This document shows, piece by piece, positions 50,865 through 61,017 of a stretch of 64,000 nucleotides of DNA; positions within the stretch are counted from its first letter, which is position 1; every line of letters begins with the position of its first letter. This DNA comes from Aureococcus anophagefferens (lineage: Eukaryota; Sar; Pelagophyceae; Pelagomonadales; Pelagomonadaceae): positions 2,011,141-2,075,140 of the forward strand of contig NW_008705563.1 of NCBI RefSeq assembly GCF_000186865.1. The letters run 5' to 3'. The notes under the pieces are model-generated. The model was not told the DNA's origin. It ran no database searches and saw only the letters and a program-made list of their open reading frames with translations. Made by a program: the position numbers and the translations under genes.

Positions 50865-51026
50865 TTATCCTCCCCTAGGCCGTCCTTTATCTGTTGGTTT
50901 TTTTATCCGCGCCGTCCTTTGCCTGCCTGCACGTGAAGGGCAAGCGCATCTCAAGCGCCCAGCGCCCGGCAATGGTGTGCGGCGAAGAAGCCTAGCCTTT
51001 GTGAAGCCTAGCCGCGTGAAGCCTAG
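50865..51026. repeat. Short tandem repeats between the AlkB fusion and the MFS gene
   Basis: Two imperfect copies of TTTTTTTATCC followed by GCCGTCCTTT lie at 50865-50925. Three copies of GTGAAGCCTAG or a close variant lie at 50988-51024, immediately before the MFS start codon. Function unknown. Confidence 0.6.
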
Positions 51027-52433
51027 ATGAATACGGCGCCGAGCGATGCGCCCATGCCGCCAAACATGAGCGCCGCGAGCGGGATGAGCGGCGCGCCGCG
51101 GGACGCGTCGCGGTCGTCGAGCGCGGCGCTCCGGCACAGGTTCCTGCCGCGGCGCGTTGTCTGCATGACGGCCCTGCGCATGTTCCTGGTGGCCATGAGC
51201 CTCCTCGCCTACAAGACGCTCCTCCCTTTGCGGGTCCTCGCGCTCGTCGGCGGCGACGCGAAGGCCGCGAGCGCGTGGCTCGAGCGCGTCGTGGCCGCGG
51301 CGTCCGCGTGCACGCTCGCGACGACGTGCTGGATCTGCGCCGCGTCGGACGAGCGCGGCCGGCGCCGGGGCCTCGTGATCGTGTGCCTCGGCGCCGTCGC
51401 CGACGGCGTCGGCTGCGCGCTCGCGCCGACGGTCCGGTGGCTTCGGGTGGTCCACTCGGCGGCGTACGCGTTCGGGAGCGCGTGGGCGCTTTTAGCGCTC
51501 TCGTTCGCGTCCGTCGGCGACGTGCTCCGCGGCTCCGGCGGGTCGCCGCGCGAGGTCGCCGTGGATTTCGCGTTCGTGGAATCGTCGATCTACGCGGCGG
51601 TCCTGATCGCGCCGGCGCTGAGCGGCCTGGCGGCGCAGCGCCTGGGCATCCCCGCGGCGTTTCTTCTCGCCGCGGGCTTCGCGGTCGTCGCGCTCGTCGT
51701 CTGCGCGTCCATGGAGGAGACGCTGGCGCCGAAGCCGCCGCCGGCGCCCTGGTCCGCGGCGCTCGTCCTGCGGCGGTCGCCGCTCGGCGCCGTCCTCCAC
51801 TTCGCGGAGACGCGCGACCGCCGCGTCGTCGGCCTCGCGTGCTTCCTCCACTGGCTGGCGATGCGGGGCTTCGAGTTCCTGCTGCCGCTCGTGCTCAAGG
51901 GGCTGTTCCACTTCTCCTCCGCGCAACAAGGTTTCGTCGGCTCCTTCGCGGGCGCGGGCGCCGTCGCGAGCTCCGTGGTCCTCGTCCGGGCCATCACGGG
52001 CGACGACGTCTCCCTCTTCAAGAAGTTCGCGGCCATCGGCGCGGCGGGCCTGCTCCTCGTCGCCGCGTCGGGGGCCCTCGCGCCCCGGCGCGTCGTCGTC
52101 TTCGTCGCCGGCGCGGCGCTCTACGCCATGGAGGCGCCGGCGAACCCGGCGCTGCGGGCGATGGTCGTCGACCTCCGCGGCGACGACGACGGGCTCGGCT
52201 TCGTCCTGGGGGCCGCCGCGGTCCTCGAGACGGCCAGCCAGTTCGTCGCCGCCGTCGTCTTCGGCAAGGTCTACGCGGCGATGCCGGGCACGACGGGCTT
52301 CGCCTGCGCGGCCGCCGCCATGGCCGCGTCCGTCGTCCTCGTCGCCTTGGCCTTTTGGAACCGGCCGAAGCCGCCGCCGGCGGCGGACTACCGCCTCCTC
52401 GAGGACCCCATCAACGGCGAAGTCGTCATTTAA
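51027..52433 (+). CDS. Major facilitator superfamily-like transporter
   Basis: A 468-aa membrane protein with about 11-12 hydrophobic helices, including MTALRMFLVAMSLLAYKTLL, LVIVCLGAVADGVGCALAP, IPAAFLLAAGFAVVALVVCA and TGFACAAAAMAASVVLVALA. A charged loop with DERGRRRG after the second or third helix corresponds to the MFS loop 2-3 signature. The Ser/Ala-rich N-terminus and acidic C-terminus (YRLLEDPINGEVVI) are cytosolic. Substrate cannot be told. Several Met codons near the start make 51027 only the most 5' choice. Confidence 0.7.
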   Translation: MNTAPSDAPMPPNMSAASGMSGAPRDASRSSSAALRHRFLPRRVVCMTALRMFLVAMSLLAYKTLLPLRVLALVGGDAKAASAWLERVVAAASACTLATTCWICAASDERGRRRGLVIVCLGAVADGVGCALAPTVRWLRVVHSAAYAFGSAWALLALSFASVGDVLRGSGGSPREVAVDFAFVESSIYAAVLIAPALSGLAAQRLGIPAAFLLAAGFAVVALVVCASMEETLAPKPPPAPWSAALVLRRSPLGAVLHFAETRDRRVVGLACFLHWLAMRGFEFLLPLVLKGLFHFSSAQQGFVGSFAGAGAVASSVVLVRAITGDDVSLFKKFAAIGAAGLLLVAASGALAPRRVVVFVAGAALYAMEAPANPALRAMVVDLRGDDDGLGFVLGAAAVLETASQFVAAVVFGKVYAAMPGTTGFACAAAAMAASVVLVALAFWNRPKPPPAADYRLLEDPINGEVVI

Positions 52434-52472
52434 GTTGTATGGGAGGACCCCACGAACGGCGACGTCGTCATT
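52401..52472. repeat. Duplicated 3' end of the MFS-like gene
   Basis: The last ten codons before the stop (52401-52430) recur 42 bp downstream, beyond the stop, at 52443-52472 with three substitutions, so the second copy would read EDPTNGDVVI. Confidence 0.88.
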
Positions 52473-52481
52473 GTAGTTTTC

Positions 52482-52989
52482 TTATGGTCGCTTCTTCCGG
52501 CGCGGCGGTAGCGGTTCCCAGGAGGACGCGACCTTCGCGGTGTCGCGGAAGCGGGCGAGCCAGTCCGCCGAACCCGACGCCGACGGCGGATCGTTCGGCG
52601 GCGCCGCGGCCTCCGCCGGCGCGTCGACGCGTCGCGGTGGCCTCGCCGGAGCCGCCGCGGCGCGCCGCTGCTCCACCTTGGCCTCGAAGGCGAGCCGCTG
52701 CTCCTTCTTCGACGGGAGATCTTGCGCGCCGCGGCTCCGCTTGATGCCCGAGAGGCTAACGAGCCGGCCCGACTGCTGTGCCGGCTTCGTCCGCGCCGGC
52801 GGCGGCGGCGCTGGCCGCGGCTGCGGCTGTGGCGGCTCGACGGCGCGCTGCCGCTTTCGAGGAGGCGCTGCCGACTCGTATTGCGCGAGCGCCGCGGCCT
52901 GCGACGCCGTCAGCGATCCGCCGTCGCGTCGCTTGAGCAAGAAGCGGTACGCGTGCTCTTCCACGGGCGAGAGGCTGCGTTTCGCCATC
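52482..52989 (-). CDS. Basic, disordered hypothetical protein
   Basis: 168 aa starting MAKRSLSPVEEHAYRFLLKR, a helical segment, followed by Pro/Gln-rich and Lys/Arg-rich disorder (PPRKRQRAVEPPQPQPRP) and a tail with SADWLARFRDTAKVASSWEP. The nuclear-localisation-like clusters suggest a nucleus or RNA-linked role, but no family is evident. Its start is 106 bp from that of divergent MsrB. Confidence 0.5.
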
Positions 52990-53095
52990 GTGCGCTGCTG
53001 CCCCGGCAAGCAAGATGCAGGATGGGTGAAACTCCGACCTTCTCAGAAACAGCCGAGCTATCGAGCCGAGCTGCTCGTGTGCTGGTGCCAGCAGC

Positions 53096-53629
53096 ATGCG
53101 CGCCGTCGCGATCATCGCATTGCTCGCGCCCGCGGCAGCGCTGCAGGTACGTTCGCGACCACCGGCCCTCCGGCGCGGCGCCGTCGCGCTCGCCGCCGGC
53201 GCGGACGACGACGCCACCCTGAGCCCCAAGAGCCCGATGGCGGGCATGGTGCTCCTGGGCGGCACGGAGCCCGCGTTCTGGTCGGACCTCAACGAGGAGA
53301 CCCGCGAGGGCACGTTCGTCTGCGCGAAGGACGGCTGCAACGCGCCGCTCTTCCCGAGCGAGACGAAGTACGACTCCGGCACGGGCTGGCCGAGCTTCTG
53401 GGCCGCGGGCAAGGACGCGATCACCGTCGACGACGGCGGCTTCCTCTCGGCCATGTTCGGCCGCGAGGTCAAGTGCGCGAGCTGCGCCGGCCACCTCGGC
53501 CACCGCTTCGACGACGGCCCGATCAACACGACGGGCAAGCGGTTCTGCATCAACGGCGCCGCGCTCCGCTTCCGCGAGGGCCTCGGGGATCGCGCGCTGC
53601 CCTGCGAGGACGCCGCGCCGAGTAGTTAA
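53096..53629 (+). CDS. MSRB: Peptide methionine-R-sulfoxide reductase (MsrB) with plastid-type presequence
   Basis: Repairs oxidised methionine. Structural zinc is bound by CAKDGC and CASC. SGTGWPSFW and GHLGHRFDDGP are family hallmarks. The catalytic residue is the Cys of RFCINGAALRF; it is TGC here, not a selenocysteine TGA. The start MRAVAIIALLAPAAALQ is a signal peptide followed by a basic Arg/Pro stretch (VRSRPPALRRGA), suggesting plastid targeting. 177 aa, single exon. Confidence 0.92.
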   Translation: MRAVAIIALLAPAAALQVRSRPPALRRGAVALAAGADDDATLSPKSPMAGMVLLGGTEPAFWSDLNEETREGTFVCAKDGCNAPLFPSETKYDSGTGWPSFWAAGKDAITVDDGGFLSAMFGREVKCASCAGHLGHRFDDGPINTTGKRFCINGAALRFREGLGDRALPCEDAAPSS

Positions 53630-53918
53630 AAGCGCCACGCCGTGTCATGCTCGTCGCCGCGCCTCTACGCCGCGCCGAGTAGTGAGAACCGCTTCTAAAC
53701 GCCCGCGTCGCCCGAGCAGAATCTTCCGACGCGGCGACGGAGGTCCGCGGGTCGGACGGACGTCGCGAGGGTTCCGAGGGCCGCGGAGACGGGGACATCG
53801 CGTAGACGAGGGCCGCGCATATTGCGACGGCCGCGCCGCCGACCTTCGCGCCCGTCGACAGGCCGCCCTTCTTGCTCGAGCTCAACGCCTTCGCCCTCTT
53901 CTCCTTCTTCGTCGGCAT
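53550..53918 (-). CDS. Small single-pass membrane protein, hypothetical
   Basis: From ATG at 53918 the first 45 residues look real: a Lys/Ser-rich start (MPTKKEKRAKALSSSKK) and one membrane helix (VGGAAVAICAALVYAM). The later part is Arg/Ser/Pro-rich and overlaps the end of MsrB, so the true 3' end may differ. It is divergent from the gene at 54140. Confidence 0.35.
   Translation of the reverse strand: MPTKKEKRAKALSSSKKGGLSTGAKVGGAAVAICAALVYAMSPSPRPSEPSRRPSDPRTSVAASEDSARATRAFRSGSHYSARRRGAATSMTRRGAFNYSARRPRRAARDPRGPRGSGARRR
53611..53683. repeat. Duplicated 3' end of MsrB
   Basis: The 16 bases that close the coding region (CGCCGCGCCGAGTAGT, 53611-53626) recur exactly 57 bp downstream at 53668-53683, outside the gene. 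Confidence 0.7.
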
Positions 53919-54139
53919 GGCAGTTGTCGTCGGCGGTGGCTCGATGCGGCGCTTGCGCGTCGGGCGTCGATGGGAGGCGGGCCAGACGCGTCGAGCGGCG
54001 CGACGAGTCGCCAAGCAGTGCCACCTATAGCTAAACGTCCACAACTCGGCACAGTGCAGTTCATCAAAAGCTCAGTGTGTTCCAAGCGAGTTCGTCGCAT
54101 CCAGAGAGAGGCTGCCCAAATGCATTCCCGAAGCACACG

Positions 54140-54598
54140 ATGCCGGCTACCGTGGACGCGAAGATGAGCGTCTCCAAGTCGAAAACGACCAAGAGGGCCG
54201 TCGTCAACAGCGACACGGGCCCGACGCCTCCGGGCTACAATAAGAACCAGCGTGTGAAGGCGCGGCTCGCGCTCGCGGCGTCGAGCTGCGCGCTGCTGCT
54301 CAGCTGGCCCACGTTTGCCCTGTTTTGCGGCATCGCGGCGGCCTGGCTGCTCCACCAGGGCACCGCCTTCTCCGTCAAAAACTTCAAGTGGCGCGCGCTG
54401 TCGTGGCTTACGGTGCCCGCGTGCCTCGCCGCGCTCGCCGCGCGGAACGCGGCGCTCCAGATCGACCAGGACAAAGCCTACACGGTCTACTTGCTGGTGA
54501 GCCTCTTCGGCCGCGGCGTCGAGTTCACGACGGGCGCCTTCGTCGCCGTCGTCATCGCGTTCGCGTGGACCTCGCCCGAGCAGACCAAGGCCGAGTAG
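54140..54598 (+). CDS. Small multi-pass membrane protein, hypothetical
   Basis: 152 aa with a basic Ser/Thr-rich N-terminus and three or four hydrophobic helices (RLALAASSCALLLSWPTFAL, FCGIAAAWLLH, ALSWLTVPACLAALAARNAA, FTTGAFVAVVIAFAWT). It has a short acidic end. No family is recognised. Confidence 0.55.
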   Translation: MPATVDAKMSVSKSKTTKRAVVNSDTGPTPPGYNKNQRVKARLALAASSCALLLSWPTFALFCGIAAAWLLHQGTAFSVKNFKWRALSWLTVPACLAALAARNAALQIDQDKAYTVYLLVSLFGRGVEFTTGAFVAVVIAFAWTSPEQTKAE

Positions 54599-54777
54599 GA
54601 CGGCCTGGCTTGGCGTAAATCCACCCTACAATCCACCCGGGCAAATGACATCGCAGGACGTGCGACGGGGAGGGCCGGGGCCCGCTTGAGGAATAACTTC
54701 AACACACATTGCAAGAAGCCCTTCAACTTCCCGTGATAGCTAAAAAACAGCCTCGTTTGGAGGCTGCCCGTCCCGTC

Positions 54778-57700
54778 ATGCGGGGGGCGGCCCTCCTGCT
54801 GGTCGCGGCGGCGGTCGCCGCCGTCGAGGAGCCGTCCCGCGGCCTGCAGGCCTTGGACGGTTCCGAGAAGACGAGCGACTACGGGAGCCGCCAGGAGCGC
54901 ATCCGGCATACCGTCGACGAGCTTACGGATCTGCTGGACACGCCCTGGACGCCCATCAGCATGGTCACGGAGGCGTTCAAGACGGGCCTCATCCTCGACA
55001 TCGAGAACGACGTCGAGCTCGCGTCGCTGCTGCTCTTCACGGTCATCCGCGCGCTCCGCGCGAAGGCCTTCGACATGATCTACGTCGGCACGGGCAGTGA
55101 CGGCGCGTTCATCGGCTACTACAACGAGGGCGCCTACGCCGGGTCCGACGGCTTCGTCTACACGCTGCTGAACGGCTGGGACTGCCCCTGGAACTACACG
55201 AAGGCCTGCGGCGCGGCGGACGAGCCCTGCCGCGCCGGCTACGTCGGCGCGAACCCGGCGTGCCGCGTGTTCTTCGACGTCGACGACGCCAACGGCGCGC
55301 CGACCTGCACCGCCAACAGCACGGGCAACTGGGGGCGCATGAGCCCGCCCGCGCGGCGACTGCAGAAGGGGTCCGGCGGCAACGGCACGCGGAGCGGCAA
55401 CGGCACGTTCGACGGGCCGCGGCGGAACGGCAGCTTCGCGGCGTCCCAGCCCCTCGCGCCGTCGGCGTCCGCGGCGCGCGAGGCGGAGCTCTCGGACGCC
55501 TGCGACGGCAAGTGGCTCGACCTCACGGTCTACGACCCGCGCATGCGGCCCTGGTTCAACGAGATGGTCTCCGCCCGCCGCGAGACGATGTGGAGCAGCT
55601 TCTACCCCTACGCGAGCGGGGACCGCGTCGGCATCAGCGCCATGAAGAAGTTCGAGATGGGCGGCCAGCGCGAGAGGGAGCAGGCCGTCGTCGCCATCGA
55701 CTTCCAGCTCGAGACGCTCGACGCCGTCCTCGTCGGCAACTACCCGAACCGGCAGCTCGGCCTGGCCTACCTGACGGACGCGCGCGGCGGCTCCCTCGTC
55801 GCCACGTCCGTCGGCGTCCCGTCGGCGGCGACGGGCGACGAGGTCCTCGCCGTCGACTCGGAGCACGCGCTCATCGCGAAGACCGCGGAGCACCATCAAA
55901 CGCATACCGGCGCCGAGACGCTCGTCGAGGTGACCCACGGCGGCGTCAAGAAGCTGGTCCTCGTCGGATCGTCGCCCCTCGCCAACGCCTACGGCCTCGA
56001 GTGGAATTTGACGGTGGTCTCGACCGTCGTCTGCGGCTCCGGCGAGGGCTTCTCGCGCGACGCGTTCGAGTGCGAGGCGTGCGTCGCGCCGACGACGTCG
56101 TCGCCCGGGAGCTACATCTGCGACGAGTGCGTCGAGGGCTACTACCTCGGCGGCGGCGCCTGCCGCCACTGCCCGGACGGCGGCGCCTGCCCCGGCGGCC
56201 GCGCGCAGCCCCACCCGAAGCGCGGCTTCTGGGGCGACCACGACCACCCGACGGAGTTCTGGGAGTGCGAGCAGGGGGCCTGCGAGGGCGGCGAGGACTT
56301 TTCGTGCAACGCGGGCTACCACGGCCGCGTCTGCAACCGCATGGACGACGACCGCTACCGCGTCGCGGAGATCCAGCTCGCGTGCCCGGACGGCGCGGCC
56401 GCGCGCTGGGCGCTCATGGGCGCGTGCTGCCTCGTCGTCTTCCTCCTCTGGTACTTCATCAACAACTTCATCTGCGAGAAGTACGACGCCATGGACATGC
56501 TGCTGCTGACGCTCCAGCAGTGCGCGATCATCTACGAGTTCGACGTGCCCTGGGCCGCGCAGCTCTCGTACCTCAAGGTCGTGCTCGAGATCGCGCTCTT
56601 CGACGTCGACCTCGTGCAGCCCAACTGCGTCTTCCGGGGCTGGGGCTTCTCCTACTCGTTCTACCTCCAGTGCGCCCTGCCGGGCGTCTTCGCCGTCGTC
56701 TTCTTCGTGCCCATCGGCGTCCGCGCGCTGCGCCGCGTCGCCGACGGCACGGTCCGGACGCGGCGCGACTTCGCGCGGCTCTTCGACCACTACGACGGCG
56801 ACCTCGGCGCGGCGACGTCCCACGCCATCAAGACCTTCTTCATCACCCTCGACGTCTGCCACACGACGATCACCTTCAAGAGCCTCCAGGTCTGGCGCTG
56901 CGACGAGTACGCGAACGGCGAGTCGTTCCTCCGCGACTCGCCGGACGTGCGCTGCCACACGCGCGCGCACTTCGCCATGCGCGTGCTCGCCGCCGTGTGC
57001 ATCGCGGGCGTCGTCGTCGGCTGGCCCCTCTTCTCCGGCTTCATTTTACGATATTACAAGCGCACCTACGACGGGCTCCACGTGCCGCACGTGCTCGAGC
57101 GCTACGGGTTCCTCTACGACCGCTACGCGACGCACTATTTATGGGACGCCTGGCTCTGCCTGCGGGTCGTGCTCCTCGCGCTCGTCGCCGTCTTCGTGGA
57201 CTCGGGGCCGCTCCAGCTCGCCTTCGCCGTGCTGCTGCTGGCGCTGTGCATCGGCATCCAGGAGTACTTCCGGCCGTTCGTCTACGCGTTCGTCAACAAC
57301 ATGGAGACGGGCTTCCTGGGCCTCACGCTGTGCTTCACGGTCTTCGGGATCCTATTCTCGACGATGGGCGGCTCGCACCGCCACACGCTCGCGCCGTTCC
57401 TCGTCGCGCTCTTCGTCGTCGCGTTCGCCGTGTCCATCTACTGCAACTACGTCGAGGTCCGCGCGCGCCTCGACGGCATCGAGGCCGCGATCCTGATCCA
57501 CCGCAAGCTCCTCGCCATCGAGGGCGGCTCCGAGTCGAACTTCCTCCTCCACGCCCTCGGCGACGGCGTCCAGGTCATCAAGGGCGCCGCGGGCGCGGTC
57601 AAGGGCGCGACGGGCAAGGGCGTGAGCGCGTTCAAGACCGTGGGCGAGGCGACGGCGCGGGGCGCGCGCGTGGGCCTGAGCCGCATGGGGTCCATCCAGG

Positions 57701-58276
57701 GGGCGCGGGGCTTCCGGACGCAGTCGCCCAAGGCCGCGCCGGGCTCCGCGCCGCCGCCGCCGCCCGCGGAGCCGCTCGAACCGGCGGCGGCGCCGCCGCC
57801 GGACGCGCCGACGCACGACGCCGCGACGGAGCGCACGTCCATCGTCGTCGCCGACCTGAGCGACGACGACGCGCCGCCGGGCGCCGTCGTCACGAAGCGC
57901 ACGTCCATCGTCGTCGCCGACCTGAGCGACGACGACGCGCCGCCGGGCGCCGTCGTCACGAAGCGCACGTCCGTCGTGATCACGGATCTCGACGACGACG
58001 ACGACGCGAGCGACGACGGCGGCGTCGTCACGAAGCGCCTCTCCATCGTCGTCGACGACGGCGGGCCGGGCGTCACGCGGCGCACGTCCATCGTCGTCGA
58101 CGACGGCGGCGACGACGCCGTCGTTCCCGCGTGCCTGGACCTCGGCTGCCCCGGCGCCGACCCGCCGGCCGCCGTCGCCGACGACGAAAGCGACGAGGGG
58201 GAGACCTACGCGGCGGCGTCGCGCCTCGACACGCACGACACGCCCACGACCATGGAGCCCGAGCGCCGCGAGGCCG

Positions 58277-58308
<32 letters not shown>

Positions 58309-59097
58309 GTCCCGGACACGCCGAGCGAGCGGCACCGGCGCCACCTCCAGCGCCAGCGGCGCGCGAGCCTCGACGCGCACAGCGCCGTGCAGTCGTCGGT
58401 CCCCATCCCCGCCCACGACCGCAAGGCGGCGCTCCAGGAGGCGTCGCGGACCTTCGAGGGCACGCTCTGGCTCGAGTGGGCGCGGCACGCGTCCGACGAC
58501 GACCTGGTCCGCTGCGGCCGGCTCGTCACGAAGCTGGACCCCTACGTCTGCGACGCCGCGCCGACGTCCGTCTTCGCCGGCGACGACCGGTCCAACTTCT
58601 GGCGCGACATGGTCGAGCACTACCCGCCGATCATCGACTTCTCGCGCCACCTGGACCACGCGGCGCGCCTCGAGTTCTTCTCCCACCTCGTGACCTTCCA
58701 GCGCTTCATGTCGAACTCGACGTCGAAGCGCTACGCGTCCATCGTCGACCAGGACCGGAGCTCGATCCTCTACTTCATCCTGACGGAGTCGGAGGCGAAC
58801 GTCGACAGCCTCGTGGCCCTGCTCGACGGCCTCGAGCACCACCGCTCGCGCCTCGCGCGCGGCGCGCAGCCGCCGGACGAGCCGGCGAACCTGCGGGCCG
58901 CGCGGTCCATCAAGCGCCTCGCCCAGGACAAGTCCGCGCGGCGCCTCGCGGACTCGAAGCACGACCCGCGCGTCGCGCTCACGGGCCGCTTCAACGACCT
59001 CGAGGACGCGGTGCTGCGCGTCGAGAAGGTCCGCCGCGAGAGCTTCGCCTTCGACGCGGGCACGTTCCTCGCGGCGCCGGACGACGACCCACATTAG
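54778..59097 (+). CDS. Large sensor/receptor protein: extracellular Cache-like domain, Cys-rich segment, multi-pass membrane region
   Basis: A 1439-aa single exon. A signal peptide (MRGAALLLVAAAVAA) precedes an extracellular region with Cache-like features (FDMIYVGTGSDGAFIGYYN, YDPRMRPWFNEMVSAR, ISAMKKFEMGG). A growth-factor-receptor-like Cys segment follows (CEACVAPTTSS, YICDECVEGYYLGGGACRHC). The membrane region has about eight helices (ALMGACCLVVFLLWYFINNF, LLALVAVFVDSGPLQLAFAV, LAPFLVALFVVAFAVSIYC). The cytosolic tail contains a repeat built on RTSIVVADLSDDD, a polyproline run and a helical domain (TLWLEWARHASDDDLVRCGR, FRDMVEHYPPIIDF-like, FFSHLVTFQRFMSNSTSKRY). It belongs to the large receptor-like families seen in stramenopile algae. 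The ligand is unknown. Confidence 0.7.
57830..58115. repeat. Internal coding repeat RTSIVV-DL/DD in the receptor tail
   Basis: Two near-identical 63-bp units (ERTSIVVADLSDDDAPPGAV and KRTSIVVADLSDDDAPPGAV) are followed by diverging copies (KRTSVVITDLDDDDD, KRLSIVVDDGG, RRTSIVVDDGG). Each unit presents R-x-S/T-S followed by acidic residues, a possible phosphorylation cassette. Confidence 0.8.
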
Positions 59098-59176
59098 GCC
59101 TCGATAACTAGTAGCACCCGTCGCTTGTGTCGTGCGCGGTTGAAGCTGACCTTGGAGGCTTCTTGCACATGCTTCT

Positions 59177-59389
59177 CGGCCATTCACGATGGCAGCCTGA
59201 GTCCTTCTGGTCGCGGCGTCGCTGGCGCGGGTGGCGCGGGCGCAGTCTCGGCCATTCGCGATGGCAGCCCGAGTCCTTCTGGTCGCGGCGTCGCTGGCGC
59301 TGGTGGCGCGGGCGCAGTCTCGGCCATTCACGATGGCAGCCCGAGTCCTTCTGGTCGCGGCGCCGCTGGCGCGGGTGGCGCGGGCGCAG
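59177..59389 (+). repeat. Three tandem 72-bp copies of a signal-peptide-coding cassette
   Basis: Units begin at 59177, 59249 and 59321 and are more than 90% alike. Each encodes MAARVLLVAA-LA-VARAQ, an archetypal signal peptide with an ARAQ cleavage site, then SRPFT leading into the next unit. In copy 1 the Arg codon has become TGA. Only copy 3 continues into downstream sequence (TAEQLVAEFGVAGLLELVPT). Confidence 0.92.
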
Positions 59390-59500
59390 ACGGCCGAGCA
59401 GCTCGTCGCGGAGTTCGGCGTCGCCGGCCTCCTGGAACTCGTGCCGACGGGCCCGCCGGACCGGGGCGCCCTACAGCGTGACCCACAAATCCAATTTTAA
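59330..59500 (+). CDS. Small secreted protein, possibly truncated
   Basis: ATG at 59330 gives a clean signal peptide (MAARVLLVAAPLARVARAQ) and only 36 further residues, ending DRGALQRDPQIQF. A one-base shift near 59470 would instead read on to a stop at 59519 (YSVTHKSNFKQPPWY), so a frame break or small intron is possible. An upstream start in the preceding tandem copy (ATG at 59258, in frame) is equally available. It is likely a remnant or a very short secreted peptide. Confidence 0.4.
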   Translation, partial: TMAARVLLVAAPLARVARAQTAEQLVAEFGVAGLLELVPTGPPDRGALQRDPQIQF

Positions 59501-59515
59501 ACAGCCTCCGTGGTA

Positions 59516-60985
59516 CTAAGCTAAGTACTTTTCGACGCCCTCTTCGCTCAGGAAGTACAGCGTCGAATTTTTCTGGACGTTGTAATCGCTGAGCGTCCGG
59601 AGACTTGCCATCGGCTTTGGTAGGATTTTTCCGAGGCGCGATTGATAGAGCTCGTGATGACGCGGATACCCATAGCCTCCCAGTTGCCAAGCTTTCCGAA
59701 TCTTCTGCTCCAGGACGCCGACCGCGTCCGAGAGCTCGACGTCAAGCTCGAATGTCCGGCCATTCGAGCACCGGACGAAAATCTTCATCTGACCCCGCGG
59801 CGCGGCGTCGGCCTGCTTCGTCTCCTCCTCCTCCTCCTCCTCCGCGTCGTCGGCCTCCGATTTCTTCTCCTCGGCGGAAGCGGACGCGCCGAGTCTCGGC
59901 CCGAGAGCGCCCTTGGCCATGTTCAGCAGCCGCGACGCGAAGCCCTGCTGCGGTCCCAGCGCCTCCTTGTGCTCCGCGAGAATGGCGTCGAACTCCGAGT
60001 TCGCCTCGGCCTGCGCTCCGTCGGTCCGCTTCATGATCTTCTTCTCGCGCCCGGTCAGCCGCTCGCCGCGCGCCGCCTTGGCCTTGATCGACTCGTACTC
60101 CTTGGCCTCCCGCGCGAGCTTCTCGGCGTTGACCTGACGGCCCCGCTGGCGCTCGGCGTCGCGCGCGCCGTCGCGCTTCGCCTTCCGCCGCTGCGCGTCC
60201 TCGACGACGAGCTCCTGCTGGCGCTCGCGCGCGTCGCGGAGCCCGAGGCACTTGCACAAAGCGCCGCACTTGTGCGTCGCGAAGAAGTCGACGATGCCCA
60301 CGACGCCGCGGTCCGTGCGCCCGAGGCCGGACGCCTCGCGGCCGACCTTTGAGAGCACGCAGGGGTCCGTCAGTCGAAAGCGGCGGCCCGCGGCGTCGAA
60401 GACGCCCTGGAGGTCGCAGACCATGAACTCGCCATCCGACGCCTCGTAGCTATAGTGCGTGAAGGCGCCGGGAACCATGCCCGCCGTCAGCCGCTCCGGC
60501 TCGTCGTCGTCCTCCTCCTCGTCCTCGTCCTCGTCCTCCTCGACGATCGATCCGAGACCCGCGAGGCTCGCGGCCGCGCGGCGCTTCACCTCCCGCACCG
60601 GCCCGCAATCCAAATCCGAGCTCGCAAAGTCCGCCATCCGCCCAGCGTTGTTGTTGAACTTGTGGTAGTCGTCGCCGAGATCGGGCTCGCCCAAGACGCG
60701 CGTCGTCTCAGAGACCTGCCCCGCCCCCTCGTTGTAGCGGAACTCGTAGACCTGCGGTTCGACGAACTCGACGCACGGAACCAAAGGCCAGCGCGCCACC
60801 GCCGCGTTGAACGTAGAAGCGAAGTGGGCCGAGCGCGCCTGCGACCGGCAGAAGGCCACGTGGAACCCCATGTGCTCCATCGCCGCCTCGTCGGCCTTCT
60901 TCCGCTCCGCTTCGGCCTTCTGCTTAAATTGTCGCAGCGCCTTTGCCTTCGCGGCGCCCCGCAAACCCGCGATGACCGAAAAGAG

Positions 60986-61017
<32 letters not shown>

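Noticed and set aside
53096..53629. Possible selenoprotein, given the large selenoproteome reported for Aureococcus
   Set aside because: The catalytic codon of MsrB is TGC (Cys), and no in-frame TGA replaces a conserved Cys in any gene examined.
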